From NCBI RefSeq assembly GCF_022664535.1, contig NZ_JAKUJY010000011.1:62001-126000 (forward strand): a stretch of DNA of 64,000 bases, given 5' to 3'. The notes beneath the pieces are model-generated. The model was not told where the DNA came from and did no database searches. It worked only from the letters and a program-made list of their open reading frames with translations. Every line of letters starts with the position of its first letter. The stretch's first letter is position 1. Positions 51,859 through 60,622 of the stretch are shown piece by piece. The DNA comes from Sphingobium trunci (lineage in GTDB: Bacteria; Pseudomonadota; Alphaproteobacteria; Sphingomonadales; Sphingomonadaceae). The position numbers were made by a program, and so were the translations under genes.

Positions 51859-52439
51859 GCGCGATCGCCGTGCTGAGGGCGGCCGACCGCCGTCCCCAGC
51901 GCTGGAAGAATGGAGGCGGCGTCACCAGCGAAGTCGTCGCCTTCCCGCCCGGTGCCGGCATGGAAGACTTCGACTGGCGAATCAGTATCGCCGAAGTCGC
52001 CGAAGCGGGACCATTCTCGCGCTTCGACGGGGTGGACCGGGTGCTGACCGTGATCGAGGGCGAACTGGCCCTGGCCTTCGAGGCACAGGCCGCCCCGGTC
52101 ATTCTGGACGACCGCAGCCGACCTTTCGCCTTCGCGGCGGACGCGCCCGTTTCCGGTGCACCGCTGGACGGGCCGGTGCGAGACCTTAACGTCATGGTCC
52201 GGCGCGGCAAGGCGCGCGCGACGGTCGAACGGGTCCTTGCCAGGCCGGGAACTTCGCTGGAACCGGACCATGCGGGGGTCGTCGTCCTGATCGCGCTGGA
52301 CGGCCTGACGATTGTGACATCGGGCGAAGACCGCGTTCTTGCGCCCCTGGACGCGGTGATGACCGACGGCGGCCTGTGCTGCACTGTGACAGCGGGCACC
52401 GATATCGCCCGGCTGGTCCTTGTCGCTCTATTCTTTTGA
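51855..52439 (+). CDS. hutD: HutD family protein
   Basis: A 194-residue bicupin of the HutD family. Its start overlaps the hutU2 stop (ATGA). The family block [20 protein letters not shown] is near the N terminus, followed by [20 protein letters not shown] and [11 protein letters not shown]. In Pseudomonas HutD is linked to tuning of hut activity, possibly by binding formimidoylglutamate or another intermediate. The first hut cluster has no hutD, so this copy may serve both loci. Confidence 0.88.
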   Translation: MSAIAVLRAADRRPQRWKNGGGVTSEVVAFPPGAGMEDFDWRISIAEVAEAGPFSRFDGVDRVLTVIEGELALAFEAQAAPVILDDRSRPFAFAADAPVSGAPLDGPVRDLNVMVRRGKARATVERVLARPGTSLEPDHAGVVVLIALDGLTIVTSGEDRVLAPLDAVMTDGGLCCTVTAGTDIARLVLVALFF

Positions 52440-52443
52440 TTTG

Positions 52444-52493
52444 CCGCGATTTCTGAACCGTCAGATGATGCCATCTGACTGGAAATCGCTCTA
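52444..52493. repeat. Intergenic palindromic repeat (copy B)
   Basis: CCGCGATTTCTGAACC...GGAAATCGCTCT with the stem TCAGATG-ATGC-CATCTGA (52461-52478). It corresponds to CAGGTG-ATGC-CACCTG in copy A at 18538-18553; the two stem changes compensate each other. It lies between the convergent hutD and flavoprotein genes. Confidence 0.6.
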
Positions 52494-52521
52494 GATCGCC
52501 CGGCCTGACGCCGGGATTCCG

Positions 52522-53847
52522 TCACACCCCGAACAGCGGGCGCGGATTGGAGCCGTCGGTATAGCGGCCGATGCGAAACGGGGCGGGATCGACCAGCGGC
52601 CGTGCCCCGCACAACAGATCGGCCACGAGCCAGCCCGCGCCTGGCCCGATGCCGAAACCATGCCCGGAAAAGCCCGTGGCGACGATCAGGCCGGAGAGAC
52701 CCGGCACCGGCGAAATGACCGGCACGGTATCCGGCATGGCATCGATCATGCCCGCCCAGACCTGCTCCAGCCGCGCCTTGGCCAGCGCAGGAAAGCGGCG
52801 GCGCAATTCCGCCAGGCTGGCCCGGACGAAGCGGAGATCGGGCTTGGGGTCGAGCACCCGGCACGCCTCATAGGGCGAAGGCCGGTCGAGCGGGACCGGG
52901 CCACGAGTCCAGCCGGTCAGCAGGCGCGGGTCGGGCCGCAGGCGCAGATGGCGCCATTCCATTGCCAGCAAAGGCCAATATTCCCGGAAGAAACGAAAGG
53001 AATCCGGCGTGACCGGCGCGACATTGGCCAGACCGTTGGCCAGCGTGTAACCCCCGTCCGCGCGCTTGCGCAGACCGATGACATTGTCCCAGAAGCAGCA
53101 TTCTGGCCCGCCAGCCAACGCCTGCGTCCGTGCAACGGTCGCCCGGACCTGAAGCTGCGGAATGTCGATGCCCAGATCGCGCAGCAGCAACCGGGTCCAT
53201 GCGCCACCAGCGACGACCACATTGTTACAGGCGATGGCCCCCCGTTCCGTCACCACCGTCAGGACGCGGCCGCCGCCCGTCTCGATCCCGCGTGCCGCGC
53301 AGCCCGTGAAGATCCGCGCCCCCCGTTTGCGCGCCGCCATGGCCATCAGCGGCACCGCGCGCTGCGGTTCCGCCCTGCCGTCGCTGGCGCAGTGGAGTGC
53401 CGCAGGCGGCGGCGCGGTGTCGCCCGGAAGCAGGGCGCGGATCGTGGCCGCGCCCGCCATTTCCGCATGGATGCCCGCCTGCGCCGCTTCCTTTACCCAC
53501 CAGCGATAGCGCTCGGCCGTGCTGTCGTCCCGAGCCGCGAAGAAAGTGCCGCAAGTGGCAAAGCCCGTATCGCCACCCACGCGGGCATTCATGCCGCGCC
53601 ATAAGTGCAGGCTCTCGCGGATCAGATCGAATTCGCGCGGGTCGCGCCGCCCCTGTCGGCACCAGCCCCAGTTGCGACTGGATTGCTCACCTGCGATGCA
53701 CCCCTTTTCGACCAGCACCACGTCGTGGCCGCGTTCGGCCAGGAACAGCGCCGCCGTAACGCCAATCACGCCGCCGCCGACGATCACCGTCTCGCAGCCG
53801 CGTGGCAGCACTTCGTCGGAAGGAACGGGCAGCACCTCTGGCCCCAT
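52522..53847 (-). CDS. DadA/DAO-family FAD-dependent amine oxidoreductase
   Basis: A 441-residue flavoprotein of the D-amino acid oxidase/sarcosine oxidase class. The dinucleotide motif TVIVGGGVIGVTAALFLAERG is near residues 20-40, followed by EQSSRNWGWCRQGRRD, VVVAGGAWTRLLLRDLGI and the C-terminal ATGFSGHGFGIGPGAGWLVADLL that closes the FAD site. It could oxidise a secondary or N-methyl amine or a D-amino acid. It is divergent from the ABC importer with a shared operator box, so it belongs to the hut2 regulon. A role in using methylamine released by the lyase, or in oxidising a hydantoin-like intermediate, is inference. Confidence 0.85.
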   Translation of the reverse strand: MGPEVLPVPSDEVLPRGCETVIVGGGVIGVTAALFLAERGHDVVLVEKGCIAGEQSSRNWGWCRQGRRDPREFDLIRESLHLWRGMNARVGGDTGFATCGTFFAARDDSTAERYRWWVKEAAQAGIHAEMAGAATIRALLPGDTAPPPAALHCASDGRAEPQRAVPLMAMAARKRGARIFTGCAARGIETGGGRVLTVVTERGAIACNNVVVAGGAWTRLLLRDLGIDIPQLQVRATVARTQALAGGPECCFWDNVIGLRKRADGGYTLANGLANVAPVTPDSFRFFREYWPLLAMEWRHLRLRPDPRLLTGWTRGPVPLDRPSPYEACRVLDPKPDLRFVRASLAELRRRFPALAKARLEQVWAGMIDAMPDTVPVISPVPGLSGLIVATGFSGHGFGIGPGAGWLVADLLCGARPLVDPAPFRIGRYTDGSNPRPLFGV

Positions 53848-53878
53848 CGGACGCGGACTCCATGACTGAATGGCATTT

Positions 53879-53890
53879 ATGTCTATACAT
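53879..53890. promoter_or_regulatory. Operator box ATGTCTATACAT (site 2 of 3)
   Basis: Identical to the box at 49972-49983. It is 31 bp upstream of the flavoprotein start and 116 bp upstream of the binding-protein start, so it can serve both divergent promoters. Confidence 0.7.
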
Positions 53891-54006
53891 ATTTACAGGC
53901 CGGTGTCACTATGGCACCTTCCTGGTCGTAACGGTGGGAAAGCAGGCATGCGAAGCAGCGGCACAGTCATTCGAATGCCTTTTCCCGGCATGGACAAGCG
54001 CCTCTG

Positions 54007-54906
54007 ATGCGCTGGCGCACGGTCGGTCTGGCACTGCCGCCGCTTGCCGTTGCGCTGGCGGCAGCATGGGTCATGCTCCGCCCCGCGCCACGTTCAGCCG
54101 CGACCCTGCTGGACAGCCGGCCGGTCATCACCATCGGCACCGAAGGCGCCTATCCGCCCTGGAACTTCACGCGGGCCGACGGCACGCTTGACGGTTTCGA
54201 GCCAGAGTTGATACGCAACCTTTGCGGCCGTGCCGGCCTGCGCTGCCAGATGGTGGCGATGGACTGGGACGGCATGATCGGCGCTCTCCACGCCCGCAAG
54301 ATCGACCTGATCGCTGATTCGGTGCAGATCACCCCGAGCCGCCGTGAAGTGGTGGCATTTACCCGTCCCTACGCGCAGACCACCGGCATCTTCGTCGGCG
54401 CCAGGGATGGCGTGCTGGCGAACATGCCCGATCGCGGCCTTGTGCTGAACTTCGACAAGTCCTCACCCGCCGTCAATGCAGCGATCGCACGCCTGCGCGA
54501 CGCTTTGCGCGGGAAGGTCATCGGTGTCGAGATTTCGGGGGCCTACGACCTCTTCATCAACCGCTATCTCAAGAATGTGGTGACCATCAAATATTACCAC
54601 ACCATGGGCGAGCGCGATCTCGATCTGCTCAATGGCCGACTGGACGTAGCGCTGGAGGACGCGGCCTATATGGGTCCGCTGCTGGCAACCCATGAGGGCG
54701 CCGCGCTGCGGATGGTCGGGCCCGAAGTGATCGGCGGCGACATGGGCAAGGGAGAGGCGCTGGCGCTACGCCCGGACGATCATGCCCTGAAGGCACGGTT
54801 CGACGCGGCGATTGGCGCGGCGCTGGCCGATGGGACCATCCACCGCCTCGACCTCAAATGGTTCGACATGGATGCCCGGCCACCTGCGGGAGATGCCCAG
54901 CCATGA
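54007..54906 (+). CDS. Amino-acid ABC transporter periplasmic binding protein (HisJ-like)
   Basis: A 299-residue family 3 solute-binding protein. An N-terminal hydrophobic segment (about 5-25) serves as signal or anchor. ITIGTEGAYPPWNFTRADGT and LDGFEPELIRNLCGRAGL, ALHARKIDLIADSVQITPSR and VIGVEISGAYDLFINRY are typical of the lysine-arginine-ornithine/histidine group. The start overlaps nothing upstream; its stop overlaps the first permease (ATGA). The operon context with a betaine-type lyase suggests a histidine derivative as ligand. The YPPWNF aromatic cluster could form a cation-pi pocket but this is speculative. Confidence 0.9.
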   Translation: MRWRTVGLALPPLAVALAAAWVMLRPAPRSAATLLDSRPVITIGTEGAYPPWNFTRADGTLDGFEPELIRNLCGRAGLRCQMVAMDWDGMIGALHARKIDLIADSVQITPSRREVVAFTRPYAQTTGIFVGARDGVLANMPDRGLVLNFDKSSPAVNAAIARLRDALRGKVIGVEISGAYDLFINRYLKNVVTIKYYHTMGERDLDLLNGRLDVALEDAAYMGPLLATHEGAALRMVGPEVIGGDMGKGEALALRPDDHALKARFDAAIGAALADGTIHRLDLKWFDMDARPPAGDAQP

Positions 54907-55607
54907 ATCTGGCGCTGTTGGGACTGGGACCGGACGGTTGGGGCAAGGCCCTGTTCGATGGCGGCGTGCTGACCATCGCCATCGCCGCCACTTCGATGGC
55001 TATCGGCACGATCTGGGGCGCGCTGCTGGCCTGGGCCCGCGCGCGCGGGCCGATGCCGATCGGTCGGCTTGTGGCGATCTACGGGGTGGTCCTGCGCGGC
55101 GTGCCGGAACTTCTGGTGATTCTGCTGCTCTATTTCAGCGCACCCGCGCTGCTCGCCGCATTCTGCGCCGCGCTGAACCTGCCGGATCCCGGTTCGCCAC
55201 CGCCGTTCCTGACCGGCAGCCTGGCCGTCGGGCTGGTTTCAGGCGCCTATCAGGCCGAAATATTCCGCGGCGGCCTGAATGCCATCGCGCCCGGCCAGTG
55301 GGAGGCGGCACAGGCGGCGGGTCTGGGGCCCTGGCTGGGTTTCCGGCGCATATTGTTGCCCCAGATCCTGCGCAACATCCTGCCGGCGATGGGCAATGTG
55401 TGGCAGTTCAATCTCAAGGATTCGGCGCTGATTTCAGTGACCGGCATGGCCGAACTGATGCGCACCAGCCTGGTCGCCGCCGGATCGACGCGCCAGCCCC
55501 TGCTGTTTTTCAGTGCCGCGATCATCCTATACCTGGTTCTGACGTCCTTGAGTGGGCTTGTGTTCAGTTGGCTGGAACGGCGCGGCCATCGATGGAGCAG
55601 ACGCTGA
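54903..55607 (+). CDS. Amino-acid ABC transporter permease (HisQ-like)
   Basis: A 234-residue permease with about five membrane helices. The family signature AIAPGQWEAAQAAGLGPWLGFRRILLPQ is the EAA loop that meets the ATPase. Its ATG overlaps the binding-protein stop and its end overlaps or abuts the second permease. It is one half of the membrane channel for the importer encoded at 54007-57087. Confidence 0.92.
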   Translation: MNLALLGLGPDGWGKALFDGGVLTIAIAATSMAIGTIWGALLAWARARGPMPIGRLVAIYGVVLRGVPELLVILLLYFSAPALLAAFCAALNLPDPGSPPPFLTGSLAVGLVSGAYQAEIFRGGLNAIAPGQWEAAQAAGLGPWLGFRRILLPQILRNILPAMGNVWQFNLKDSALISVTGMAELMRTSLVAAGSTRQPLLFFSAAIILYLVLTSLSGLVFSWLERRGHRWSRR

Positions 55608-56326
55608 TCATGGGCGATCACATCTCCTTCCTGCTCGAAACCGCCAGCCAGATCGCCTGGGCCGTGCCGGTGACGCTGGGCATCTTCGCCGCCTCCGCGC
55701 TGGGAGCGACGGTGCTCGCGGCCGTGCTCGTCGCTTTCTCGGTCTCGCCGTGGCTGCCGCTGCGCCTGTTCCAGCGCGGCTGGACCTTTCTGTTCCGGGG
55801 CACGCCGCTGCTGCTGCAGATCGCGATGGTCTACTATGGCTTCGCAACGATTCCGTGGGTCCGGCACAGTCTGTTGTGGATCGGCTTTCGCGATCCGCTG
55901 TTCTGCGCTTGCTTCGCGATGATCTGCTGCTGTTCCGCCTATATCGGAGAAGTTCTGCGCGGTGCGCTAGCCGCGATCCCGCCCGGACAGATCGAAGCGG
56001 CGCGGGCCTGCGGGATGAACAATCGCACCATGGTGCGGCGGATCGTCATTCCCGCGCTCGCCCGTATCGCGCTGCCATCCTACGGCAATGAACTGATCAT
56101 GATGGTCAAGTCGACCTCGCTGGCGAGCACCATCACCGTGCTGGACATCACCGGCGTGGCCCAGCAGGTGATCGCACACAGTTACCGCACGCTGGACGTA
56201 TTCTGTGTCGCGGCCGCCTTCTACCTCGCGCTCAACGCCGTAGTGGCCTTCCTCCTTGGCCGGGTCGAGGCCTGGCTGCAGGTCGACCGACGTGACGAGG
56301 CGATCCCCCAACTGGAGACCATGTAA
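55592..56326 (+). CDS. Amino-acid ABC transporter permease (HisM-like)
   Basis: The second permease, 244 residues if started at ATG 55592 (238 from ATG 55610, which follows GGAG at longer distance). It carries the EAA-type loop AAIPPGQIEAARACGMNN and the family-typical YIGEVLRGAL and MMVKSTSLASTITVLDITGVAQQ. It pairs with the HisQ-like protein. The stop TAA shares one base with the ATG of the ATPase gene (TAATG). Confidence 0.92.
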   Translation: MEQTLIMGDHISFLLETASQIAWAVPVTLGIFAASALGATVLAAVLVAFSVSPWLPLRLFQRGWTFLFRGTPLLLQIAMVYYGFATIPWVRHSLLWIGFRDPLFCACFAMICCCSAYIGEVLRGALAAIPPGQIEAARACGMNNRTMVRRIVIPALARIALPSYGNELIMMVKSTSLASTITVLDITGVAQQVIAHSYRTLDVFCVAAAFYLALNAVVAFLLGRVEAWLQVDRRDEAIPQLETM

Positions 56327-57087
56327 TGCCAGACCTTGTGCTCAGGGCTTCCCATGTTGCCAAAAGCTTCGGGGCTCGACCTGTGCTGAGGGACGTCTCG
56401 CTGGAAGCCCGAGAGGGCGATGTCATCTGCATCCTGGGCGGCAGCGGTTCGGGAAAGAGCACGTTCCTGCGATGCCTCAACCTGCTCGAACTGCCCGACG
56501 AGGGCGAGATCGAGATCGCGGGGCAACGCGCGCCGCTGGGACGCGACAAGCGCGGCCGGGCAACGATCACCGATCGCAAGGCGCTGTGCGCGCTGCGGTC
56601 GCGAAGTGCGATGGTGTTCCAGAACTTCAACCTCTGGTCGCATATGACGGCGCTCGAAAACGTCATGGAAGCGCCGGTCCAGGTGCACGGCGTGCCCCGC
56701 GCCGAGGCGCACGATCGCGCCCGCGCGCTGCTGGCCCGCGTCGGCATGGCCGGACATGAGAGACATTATCCCATGCAGATGTCCGGCGGACAGCAGCAGC
56801 GCGTGGCCATCGCCCGCGCGCTCGCCACCGACCCCCGGCTGATCCTGTTCGACGAGCCGACTTCCGCGCTCGATCCCGAACGGGTGCGCGAGGTGCTGGA
56901 CCTGATGCGATCACTGGCGGACGAGGGATGCACGATGATTATCGTCACGCACGAAATGGCCTTCGCACGCGACGTTTCCACCCGGATCGTGCATCTGCGC
57001 GATGGCCTGGTGGAATCGAGCGGATCGCCAGTCAGGATGTTCGGCCCGGATGCCAGTGAAGCATTCCGTGCCTTTCTGGCGCATTGA
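56326..57087 (+). CDS. Amino-acid ABC transporter ATPase (HisP-like)
   Basis: A 253-residue ABC ATPase of the polar amino acid type. Walker A is LGGSGSGKST, Q-loop FQNFNLWSHMTALENV, signature MSGGQQQRVAIARAL, Walker B LILFDEPTSALDP and H-loop VTHEMAFARDV. The HisP-type start PDLVLRASHVAKSFG is normal. It completes a four-gene importer under the control of the box at 53879-53890. It is convergent with the lyase gene, six bases away. Confidence 0.94.
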   Translation: MPDLVLRASHVAKSFGARPVLRDVSLEAREGDVICILGGSGSGKSTFLRCLNLLELPDEGEIEIAGQRAPLGRDKRGRATITDRKALCALRSRSAMVFQNFNLWSHMTALENVMEAPVQVHGVPRAEAHDRARALLARVGMAGHERHYPMQMSGGQQQRVAIARALATDPRLILFDEPTSALDPERVREVLDLMRSLADEGCTMIIVTHEMAFARDVSTRIVHLRDGLVESSGSPVRMFGPDASEAFRAFLAH

Positions 57088-57093
57088 CGTGCC

Positions 57094-58593
57094 TCAGGCG
57101 GCAGGTTGCGCCGGCAGGCCCCGCCGCACCAGTTCGGCGCCGGCATCCATGATAGCGGCCAGTGGACGGTCATCGGCATAGCGGCCGATTTTCTCTCTGA
57201 CGGCAGCATGAATCAGCGCCGTGCCGGGCGCACGCCGTGCGGGCGCCACGCCGAGGTCGTGCGCCTCGGTTGCGGCTATCAGTTCGATGCCCATGATCCT
57301 TTCGACGTTGCTGATCACCGTCAGCAGTTTCAGCGCCGCCGCCGTCGGATGCGCGAGATAGTCCTCCTGCAGCGCTGAGGTGACGCCGCCGTCAAGGCTG
57401 GCGGGCGTGCAAAGCCGCCGGTTTTCCGCCACCAGCGCAGCGCCGCTATACTGGGCGATCATATAGCCCGTCGTCACCCCCGGATCGCTCGACAGAAACG
57501 GCGGCAGGCCACTTACGAGGGGATTCACCAGCCGGTCCAGGCGGCGCTCGGCCACCATACCCAGATGAGCCACCGCGATCGCGGTGGCGTCGAGCGCCAT
57601 GGCAAGCCCTGCCGCCACCGCATGCGCCTGCGAGGAGACGACAGGCGCTTGCGGCGTACCCGAAACCGCCGGATTGTCGGTGACCGAGCGTAATTCGCGA
57701 TCGACGACTTCGCCCGTCTGGTCGAGCATGTCGCGAACCGCGCCATGCACTTGCGGCGTGGCGCGAAGGCTAAGCGCGTCCTGCAGCCGTCCGCCCTTGG
57801 CCAGGTGGCGGCTGTCCGCGAGCCATCGGCGAATCGCCGCCCCCGATACGGCGATGCCCGGCGAATTGCGCAGTGCCAGCACCTCCGCATCGAAGGCCGC
57901 GCGCTGCACGCCCAGCGCCTCCATGGAAAGGCTTGCCACCGTATCGGCGGCAGTGACCAGACGGCTGGCCTGGGCCAGCGCCAGACAGGCCATTCCGGTC
58001 GCGCAAGGGGCGCCGTTGAGCAGGCTCAGTCCTTCCTTGGTTTCGAGCTCCAGTGGCGCAAGCCCCACGGCCGCGAGCGCCTCCGCCCCACATATTTGGC
58101 GCCCGCCAACCCGCGCCTCGCCATCGCCGATGACGACAAGACCGATATGCGCCATATGCGTGAGATAGCCGACCGAGCCCCCCGCCGGTACGATCGGCAC
58201 GCAATTATGCGTGATCAGCCCGACGAGGGCTTGCACCAGTTCCAGCCGGACGCCCGAACGGCCATGCGCGAGATTGTTGACCTGCGCCGCGATAATCGCC
58301 CGCACCGCCTCGTCCGGCAAGGCATGTCCAACGCCGCAAGCATGGCTCATCACCAGATTGCGTGAAAGCGCACGCTGCTGCTCAGGGTCCACGGCCTGGC
58401 TGACCAGAGCGCCCACACCCGTGTTCACGCCATAGGCTGGAATGCCAGCAGCGACGATGGACTCCACGACGGCCCGCCCTGCGGCGATCCTGTGGGCAGC
58501 CGCGCCGTCCAAAACGATGCGACCGCCCTCCGCGACGCGCGCCACCGCGCGCCAATCCAATGCCGGGCCTATGGAAATACAAGTGTCAGTCAT
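57094..58593 (-). CDS. Aromatic amino acid lyase paralogue lacking the MIO triad (ergothionase-like, betaine lyase)
   Basis: A 499-residue member of the HAL/PAL family. It keeps the fold markers IPAYGVNTGVGALV (Tyr54 as the catalytic Tyr) and NGAPCATGMACLAL, but where HutH has [15 protein letters not shown] this protein has GSVGYLTHMAHI at 139-150: aligned on the following AH, exactly Ala-Ser-Gly is missing. Other active-site blocks also differ: QDALSLRATPQ for [18 protein letters not shown] for SGGNFHA, LQEDYLAHPT for NQEDHVSM. Without MIO, ammonia elimination is not expected, but trimethylamine is a good leaving group; ergothionase is a known MIO-less family member that releases it from ergothioneine. 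I therefore suggest a histidine-betaine trimethylammonia-lyase. It is divergent from the TPR-sulfotransferase/receptor pair, sharing a HutC-type box. Confidence 0.88.
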   Translation of the reverse strand: MTDTCISIGPALDWRAVARVAEGGRIVLDGAAAHRIAAGRAVVESIVAAGIPAYGVNTGVGALVSQAVDPEQQRALSRNLVMSHACGVGHALPDEAVRAIIAAQVNNLAHGRSGVRLELVQALVGLITHNCVPIVPAGGSVGYLTHMAHIGLVVIGDGEARVGGRQICGAEALAAVGLAPLELETKEGLSLLNGAPCATGMACLALAQASRLVTAADTVASLSMEALGVQRAAFDAEVLALRNSPGIAVSGAAIRRWLADSRHLAKGGRLQDALSLRATPQVHGAVRDMLDQTGEVVDRELRSVTDNPAVSGTPQAPVVSSQAHAVAAGLAMALDATAIAVAHLGMVAERRLDRLVNPLVSGLPPFLSSDPGVTTGYMIAQYSGAALVAENRRLCTPASLDGGVTSALQEDYLAHPTAAALKLLTVISNVERIMGIELIAATEAHDLGVAPARRAPGTALIHAAVREKIGRYADDRPLAAIMDAGAELVRRGLPAQPAA

Positions 58594-58735
58594 GATCGTA
58601 TCGCGCGATCTTTCCGGGCAAGCGCCCTTTTCGTGGTTTCCAGGCCGCGATGCAAATCGGCGGCATCTTTAGAACGTCCTGGCGGCGAGCGCCGCATCAT
58701 TTTCCTGAAACAATCTCTTGCACTGCAATATAATT

Positions 58736-58747
58736 ATGTATAGACAT
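58736..58747. promoter_or_regulatory. Operator box ATGTATAGACAT (site 3 of 3, inverted)
   Basis: The reverse complement of sites 1 and 2. It lies 143 bp from the lyase start and 94 bp from the TPR-sulfotransferase start, between the two divergent genes. Sequence around it is AT-rich (TGCAATATAATTATG), as in a promoter. Confidence 0.7.
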
Positions 58748-58840
58748 ATCTACACCGAAGCTCGCACGGCCACAAGCGGCGGAGACGCGTTGATATGACG
58801 TTCCCATATCCGTTTATCACTGGCACTGCCTGACCGGCGA

Positions 58841-60622
58841 ATGGCTATGGCTAATGGTCCCGTCCGCATCGCGCAAAACGGCCTGAGCCATGGCCCCTCA
58901 CCCATACAGCCCGGCGCTGCCGCCTGGGAAGCGCGAGGCGATCATGCGCGCGCCGCTGGCAACGCGGCGGACGCTGAAAGTGCCTATCTGGCGAGCGTCG
59001 TCGCCGCTGCCGGAGATCGGGCGATCATGGCCGCCACCCTGGCCTTCGAGCGCGGCGAATTGGGCACGTCGGAACGGATGCTGCGTGCGCTGCTGCGCGA
59101 ACGGCCGACGAGCATCGCCGCCATTCGGCTCATGGCCATGCTGGCGATACGGCTCGGCCGCTATGATGACGCCCTGCGGCTGCTGGGCCGTGCGCTTGAT
59201 CTGGCTCCCGGCTTTGCGCCCGCGCGCGAAATGCTGGCGCGCACCCTGCAGCGCATGAACCGCTTCGAGCCCGCCTTGGCGGAGGTGGACCGGCTCATCC
59301 GCGCCGCTCCCGACAATCCTTCGGTTGCCATGCTCAAGGCGGGATTGCTGGTGCGCCTCGGCCGTCAGGATGAAGCCGCGACCCTTTACGGCGCGACACT
59401 GGCGCGGTGGCCGGACAGCGCCAAGGGCTGGATGAGCTATGGTCATGTGCTGAAGGCCATAGGCCGGGTGGAGGAAGCGATCCGCGCCTATCGCCGCGCC
59501 ATCGCGCTGGAACCCGGCTTCGGCGAGGCGTGGTGGAGCCTGGCAAATCTGAAGACTTTTGCCTTTGCGCCCGACGAGACCGCCGCGATGGAAGCGGCGC
59601 TTGGCGATGCCGACGAGACCGACCGGCTGCACCTTCATTTCGCGCTCGGCAAGGCCTATGAAGACGGCCGCAGGGATGCGGAGGCTTTTGCCCACTACCA
59701 GCAGGGCAACCGCCTCCGCCACGCGCAGCTCGGCTATGATGCCAGCGCCATCTCCGCTCAAAGCGGCGCCATGATCCGCGCCCTCGACCAGGGTGCCATG
59801 CCTTCAGGCAAGGGCGGCTGTCCGGAAGAAGGCCCGATCTTCATCATCGGCCTACCCCGATCGGGGTCGACGCTGGTCGAGCAGATTCTTTCCAGTCACA
59901 GCCTGATCGAGGGCACGAGCGAGTTGCCCGAGATGATGATGATCGGCGAACGGCTGGCCGGTCGCGCCGAAGCGGAAGGGCTCTCCCTACCCGAACTGAT
60001 CGCCAGGCTGAACGTCGAAGAGCGCGCCGCGCTGGGCCGGGAATATATGGAGCGCACGAGACCCTACCGCCGGAGCGACAGCCGTTTCTTCATCGACAAG
60101 ATGCCCAATAACTGGATGCACGTGGCGCTGATCGATGCAATTCTGCCGCACGCCCGGATCATCGATGCACGCCGCCACCCGATGGCGGTCGGCTGGTCCG
60201 CCTACAAACAGCATTTCGCCAGGGGTCAGGAGTTTTCCTACGACCTTGGCGATCTCGGCCGCTATTATAGCGACTACGCCGCCTTGATGGATGCTTTCGA
60301 CCGGGCCAGGCCGGGCCGGGTCCACCGCGTCATCTACGAGCATATGGTTGCCGACACCGAAGGCCAGGTGCGCGCTCTGCTGGCGCATCTGGAAGTCGAA
60401 TTCGAACCTGCCTGCCTCAACTTCTGGCTGAACGATCGCACCGTCCGCACGCCGAGTTCGCAGCAGGTGCGCCAGCCCGTGTTCCGGCAAGGCCTCGATC
60501 AGTGGCAGCGTTTCGAGCGCTGGATGGAGCCGCTGCGCGAAGCGCTGGGTCCGCTGCCCGCCACTTATGCCCAGTCCAACAAGATAATCTCCAACAATAA
60601 TCCTTCAGGGAGCGCCACATGA
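58841..60622 (+). CDS. Tetratricopeptide-repeat sulfotransferase family protein
   Basis: A 593-residue protein. Residues about 25-290 contain several TPR units (AYLASVVAAAGDRAIMAATL, YDDALRLLGRALDLAPGFAP, EEAIRAYRRAIALEPGFGEA). The C-terminal part is a sulfotransferase domain with the PAPS P-loop IIGLPRSGSTLVEQILSSH near 343-361 and the 3'-phosphate motif DARRHPMAVGWSAYKQHF. In sphingomonads such genes sit next to TonB receptors, and this one overlaps the receptor gene by 4 bp. Its role in uptake is unknown; sulfation of tyrosines or glycans at the surface is possible. Confidence 0.88.
   Translation: MAMANGPVRIAQNGLSHGPSPIQPGAAAWEARGDHARAAGNAADAESAYLASVVAAAGDRAIMAATLAFERGELGTSERMLRALLRERPTSIAAIRLMAMLAIRLGRYDDALRLLGRALDLAPGFAPAREMLARTLQRMNRFEPALAEVDRLIRAAPDNPSVAMLKAGLLVRLGRQDEAATLYGATLARWPDSAKGWMSYGHVLKAIGRVEEAIRAYRRAIALEPGFGEAWWSLANLKTFAFAPDETAAMEAALGDADETDRLHLHFALGKAYEDGRRDAEAFAHYQQGNRLRHAQLGYDASAISAQSGAMIRALDQGAMPSGKGGCPEEGPIFIIGLPRSGSTLVEQILSSHSLIEGTSELPEMMMIGERLAGRAEAEGLSLPELIARLNVEERAALGREYMERTRPYRRSDSRFFIDKMPNNWMHVALIDAILPHARIIDARRHPMAVGWSAYKQHFARGQEFSYDLGDLGRYYSDYAALMDAFDRARPGRVHRVIYEHMVADTEGQVRALLAHLEVEFEPACLNFWLNDRTVRTPSSQQVRQPVFRQGLDQWQRFERWMEPLREALGPLPATYAQSNKIISNNNPSGSAT

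Noticed and set aside
57094..58593. Reading the lyase as an ordinary histidine ammonia-lyase
   Set aside because: The Ala-Ser-Gly triad is absent and several active-site loops differ from the HutH in the same window.
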